Source of the DNA: Doryteuthis pealeii | Lineage: Eukaryota; Mollusca; Cephalopoda; Myopsida; Loliginidae | Length of the DNA: 64,000 nt | Assembly (NCBI GenBank): GCA_023376005.1 | Contig: CM042157.1 | Location: 52,633,841-52,697,840 of the forward strand | Direction: 5' to 3' | Shown here: one piece after another, positions 61,601-64,000 of the stretch | Numbering within the stretch: position 1 is the stretch's first letter | Layout of the letters: each line of letters opens with the position of its first letter | Program-made: the position numbers and the translations under genes | Notes under the pieces: model-generated | Database searches by the model: none | Seen by the model: the letters and a program-made list of their open reading frames with translations, nothing else | What the model was told of the DNA's origin: nothing

Positions 61601-62352
61601 GAGTGGGAGCATAAGCTGAGATAGCAGTCATAAAGCGGTTGCCTGGTAATGGGGCCCGAAAGTGCATGATCCTGTCATTAACACCGTGTGGCTGCTCAAT
61701 ATGTTTATCCAGTTCTGTTCGAATTGCAAAGCCCACTCCGCCAGTCCGCCTCTCTCCGATTGGTCTACCTTTCCAGAAGAAAGTGTACCCAGCCCCTAAC
61801 TCTGTCAGCTGATCCTCGTCGCTGAAGCGGACTTCCGAGAGTGCCGCGATGTCTACCCCGTATCGAGACAATTCCTTTGCCACGATACCAGTTTGTCGTT
61901 CGGGGTTTCCTGATCCCGCGTGATCCAGGAGTGTCCAAACATTCCAGGTAGCTATTGTAAGCCTAGGTCTTTTGTTGTAGTGTTTTGTTTTCATCCTGAT
62001 ACGTGACCGGGTATTTGTTTAAGTCACCACTTCTAAACCCCTCTCAACTGTCTGGGTGAACAGTGCTACCCAAGAGGCTGTTCAGTCAGACAAGCTTGCC
62101 GAGGCACGTTACTGTTTGATCAACGATGCAGCGCCGTGAACCGCGTCAAACCTGCACCTGTCGCAATTCCTCCACCGCCGTATAACTTATAGAAATATCT
62201 GCACATGTTGACATGTTGTGCGCTTGTGCGACACGCACCGCATGCTCTCCTTCCCCAGAAACCAATATCAGTGACAAGCCGAAGCAAGATGACTGAGAGG
62301 CTTTGGGAGTGCAGGTGAATGATCTGAGATCTACGGGTCCACCACACCGAGA
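58666..62352 (-). mobile_element. Near-full-length APE-type LINE
   Basis: Minus-strand element: 5' UTR about 62352-61995 (a T-run lies just upstream), one long coding region 61994-58760 with a single frameshift, a 3' UTR of about 95 bp (58759-58666), then a microsatellite tail. Good coding integrity and GC-rich coding sequence in an AT-rich window suggest a recent insertion. Confidence 0.85.
58760..61994 (-). pseudogene. LINE endonuclease-reverse transcriptase, one frameshift
   Basis: The protein would nick target DNA and copy its own RNA. Starting at 61994 (MKTKHYNKRP), the APE endonuclease shows TIATWNVWTL, ALSEVRF, LLGDFNARVG and GSDHKLV. The reverse transcriptase shows NTGKAPGHDGIPVEALRYGG, NHRGISLLG, CQSGFRPGRGTMDMIF, VFVDLTKAFDT, KQGDIPAPTLFS and the catalytic LLYADDADFVAH. 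The C-terminus has YSSETW and MRWAGHLVRMQD and ends in a C2H2 finger (C-X2-C-X12-H-X3-H) near 58840-58780. One extra base in the CCC run at 60047-60049 shifts the frame, splitting a roughly 1075-residue protein into 661- and 418-codon frames; an ATG restarts at 60016. It is like RTE-group LINEs but I am not sure of the clade. Confidence 0.87.
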
Positions 62353-62839
62353 AAAAAAAAAAAAAAAAAAAAAAAGTCTAAGTTTTAACTTGTATAAGTC
62401 CACAGGTACCATTTTAAATTATCAACAAGCAAGATCAGTATGCAGATGAAGATTAATGTCTTTCAGTGACGCTGGAGTTATGGCTATTGAAATTATGATA
62501 TATGAAATTATAGTTTATATATACCTTGCTTGTTTAAACAAACACAAAAATAACACAAAATTAGTTAATATCTTCAATAAAATTGGACTTAGAATTTAGT
62601 AGTAACAATAGGGTTAAGAGAACAGAAACAGGTCTTAAAGAATATACCTTTCTACACTTCAGAAATAGTATTTTAAAATTTTACTTAGCTGAACGGCGTC
62701 TGCGACTTTCAGATAATATTTACTCTTTGAAGAAAACCACCAACTTGACTGAGGTGACGTTTTTTTTTTGTTTTTCCTTTTTAGGGGAAGAGAGGGTCTA
62801 TAAGAGACGTGATAGCAGGTTATGGCAATAGCATAATAT

Positions 62840-62955
62840 TTGCAGATCATGCCGTCCCTCATAATCCCACCACCAGAACCTTTCCTTGCATGAGCCCTCA
62901 AATGACTCATCAAACCTGCTGCAGATCCACAAACTTTGATGCAAATATGACATTG
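62840..62955 (-). pseudogene. LINE C-terminal zinc-finger fragment
   Basis: Minus-strand translation reads FQCHICIKVCGSAAGLMSHL followed by RAHARKGSGG, a C2H2 finger of the same C-X2-C-X12-H-X3-H kind that ends the LINE protein at 58780. It is likely the tail of a related, 5'-truncated LINE. 62374-62839 shows nothing recognisable. Confidence 0.55.
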
Positions 62956-63140
62956 AAAATTTTATCAAAATTGCTCCAAAAATAAAGAATCGGTGAAGAA
63001 ATCACTGAATTTCTTTTTCTTAAATGGTCCTTGATTTGACATATTTTTGAAACAAAATCATGTCCACGTTTGTACCCCCAATTTTGGGGACTTTAAATTC
63101 TCATAACTTTTGAACCACTGGGGATATTTGCATAATTCAA
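62940..63140 (+). repeat. Dispersed repeat R3, copy 3
   Basis: Shares AAAATAAAGAATCGGTGAAG, CCCCAATTTTGGGGACTTTA and CATAACTTTTGAACCACTGG with copies at 46820 and 48675. Confidence 0.8.
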
Positions 63141-63143
63141 ATA

Positions 63144-63168
63144 TATACATACACATATATATACATAT

Positions 63169-63239
<71 letters not shown>

Positions 63240-63243
63240 CATG
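63144..63243. repeat. (TA)n microsatellite
   Basis: TA run of about 60 bp with TACATA edges, at the 3' side of the Penelope-like copy. Confidence 0.95.
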
Positions 63244-64000
63244 TTGTGTTAAACTGTAAAGACAATTCTTGTCGGACGAGATTTTGTTTGATCCTTTCTA
63301 ATTTTCGGGCCATCTTTTTGGTGTCAGGGTGGAACTGGTGTAACAGTCCAAAGGTTTCATTACGAGCGCTTTCGCCAATACAGTTTGCCATCATCAGGTA
63401 GGAAACTGATGGTATGTTCCGTCTCTCGTTTTTAAGGAGAACAAGTAGTAGTGTAGGAATTGGAAGTGGGAGGTAATAACAATTGGCAAGGGGAGGTTGT
63501 AAGAATGGTAGTAGTTCGAATGAACGATGCAGTAGTGATTTTCTTGTGGGAGGGGGGCACATTTGAGTACGAGTACATGTTGACTTATTTCAAAGTTTAT
63601 TTTGTTTAAGGTAGGTTTTTTTTTTGTTTGATATATAAAGCTTCGATTATTTGAAGTTTTTGTTTGTTGTTTTCTTATGTAGTGTGCGTGTATTTTTTGT
63701 TAGAATTTTGCAGTAGGTAGAGGGCGCATGAATGTATTTTAAGGAATGGAACTGGAATCAGATAAGTGTAGTGTTAATCTGGTGATAATGTGGTCGTCGT
63801 GTGGCCAATATATGTGTAATTAATTTTGGAGAGACAGTCTCCTACGGCACATTTGAATTTATACGCAATATTTAAGACAAGTAGTTTTGGAGGAGGAGTT
63901 GTTGCATGTGACAAGATTGGTAGTTTTAAATTTTTTGTAATAAATAACGACATAGAACACTACATAGAATTATGGAATCTTGTGTTATTCTCACACATAA
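63244..64000 (-). pseudogene. Penelope-like element, truncated by window edge
   Basis: It is the minus-strand counterpart of 36880-37700. From the right edge: a tail of the upstream coding (ATTCTATGTAGTGTTCTATG), the GIY-YIG domain with [26 protein letters not shown]-like words and a frameshift near 63790, then the conserved 3' block with MMANCIGESARNETFG and a hammerhead (63354-63406), ending at the TA microsatellite. The reverse transcriptase, if present, lies beyond the window. Confidence 0.7.
63354..63406 (-). ncRNA. Hammerhead ribozyme (Penelope-associated), copy 2
   Basis: Same 53-nt layout as 37505-37557: outer stem I GTTTC/GAAAC, CTGATGA (complement of 63391-63397), GAAAGCGCTC with minimal stem III. 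Stem II has a mismatch (GGCAA opposite TTGGC). The GTGC to GCGC change keeps the stem III pair and alters only its loop. Confidence 0.65.

Noticed and set aside
1..64000. CRISPR arrays, bacterial operons, phage genes
   Set aside because: Spliced host gene, microsatellites and eukaryotic retroelements show a eukaryotic nuclear genome; the regular repeats are minisatellites without unique spacers.

Overview
This is a eukaryotic, AT-rich window (long A/T runs, GT-AG introns, very little coding). It most resembles a mollusc, and a cephalopod such as an octopus is my best guess. That guess rests on kilobase-scale ACAT/ACGT/ACAC microsatellites, tRNA-derived SINEs, Penelope-like elements, an APE-type LINE and a THAP/P-element living together in the introns of one gene. 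It is an inference, not something the sequence proves.

One host gene is present: the nucleoporin NUP155, on the minus strand. I could follow 17 consecutive exons from 44868 down to 4993. All use GT-AG sites and the phases agree at every junction, giving one open frame of about 632 codons. They cover the second half of the N-terminal beta-propeller and the start of the alpha-solenoid, roughly residues 200-750 of the ~1390-residue vertebrate protein. The 5' exons lie in or beyond the right-hand part of the window; the 3' exons lie beyond the left edge. Everything else is mobile or repetitive DNA, mostly inside NUP155 introns.

Left to right: 1-5 kb, two minus-strand Helitrons separated by a SINE, then NUP155 exon q. 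5-8 kb, exons p, o and n with a hAT-type MITE. 8.6-11.8 kb, a decayed hAT element (BED finger, CGGBP1-like transposase). 12-15.7 kb, exon m, a 29-bp minisatellite, an LTR-like block, a 52-56-bp tandem repeat and SINEs. 15.7-17.2 kb, exons l and k. 18.0-24.2 kb, a P-element-type transposon with a THAP domain, flanked by a likely target duplication. 24.7-26.6 kb, a Helitron with both termini recognisable. 27-32.4 kb, exons i, h, g and f, a small LTR retrotransposon with its target duplication, and a GIY-YIG fragment. 32.5-39.5 kb, exon e, LINE fragments (one palindromic), an internally deleted restriction-like-endonuclease LINE, Penelope-like fragments with hammerhead ribozymes, and a transposase-like relic. 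39.9-44.9 kb, exons d, c, b and a. 45-49 kb, a degenerate array of ~0.56-kb repeats. 49-55 kb, Penelope and other relics.

From 55 to 64 kb lie two giant alternating purine-pyrimidine microsatellites, each joined to the 3' end of the same LINE family. The second LINE copy is nearly intact, with one frameshift. After it come another hammerhead-bearing Penelope copy and the right edge. The most notable observations are the set of hammerhead ribozyme folds tied to Penelope-like fragments, the LINE-tail origin of the kilobase microsatellites, and the well-delimited P-element and Helitron.
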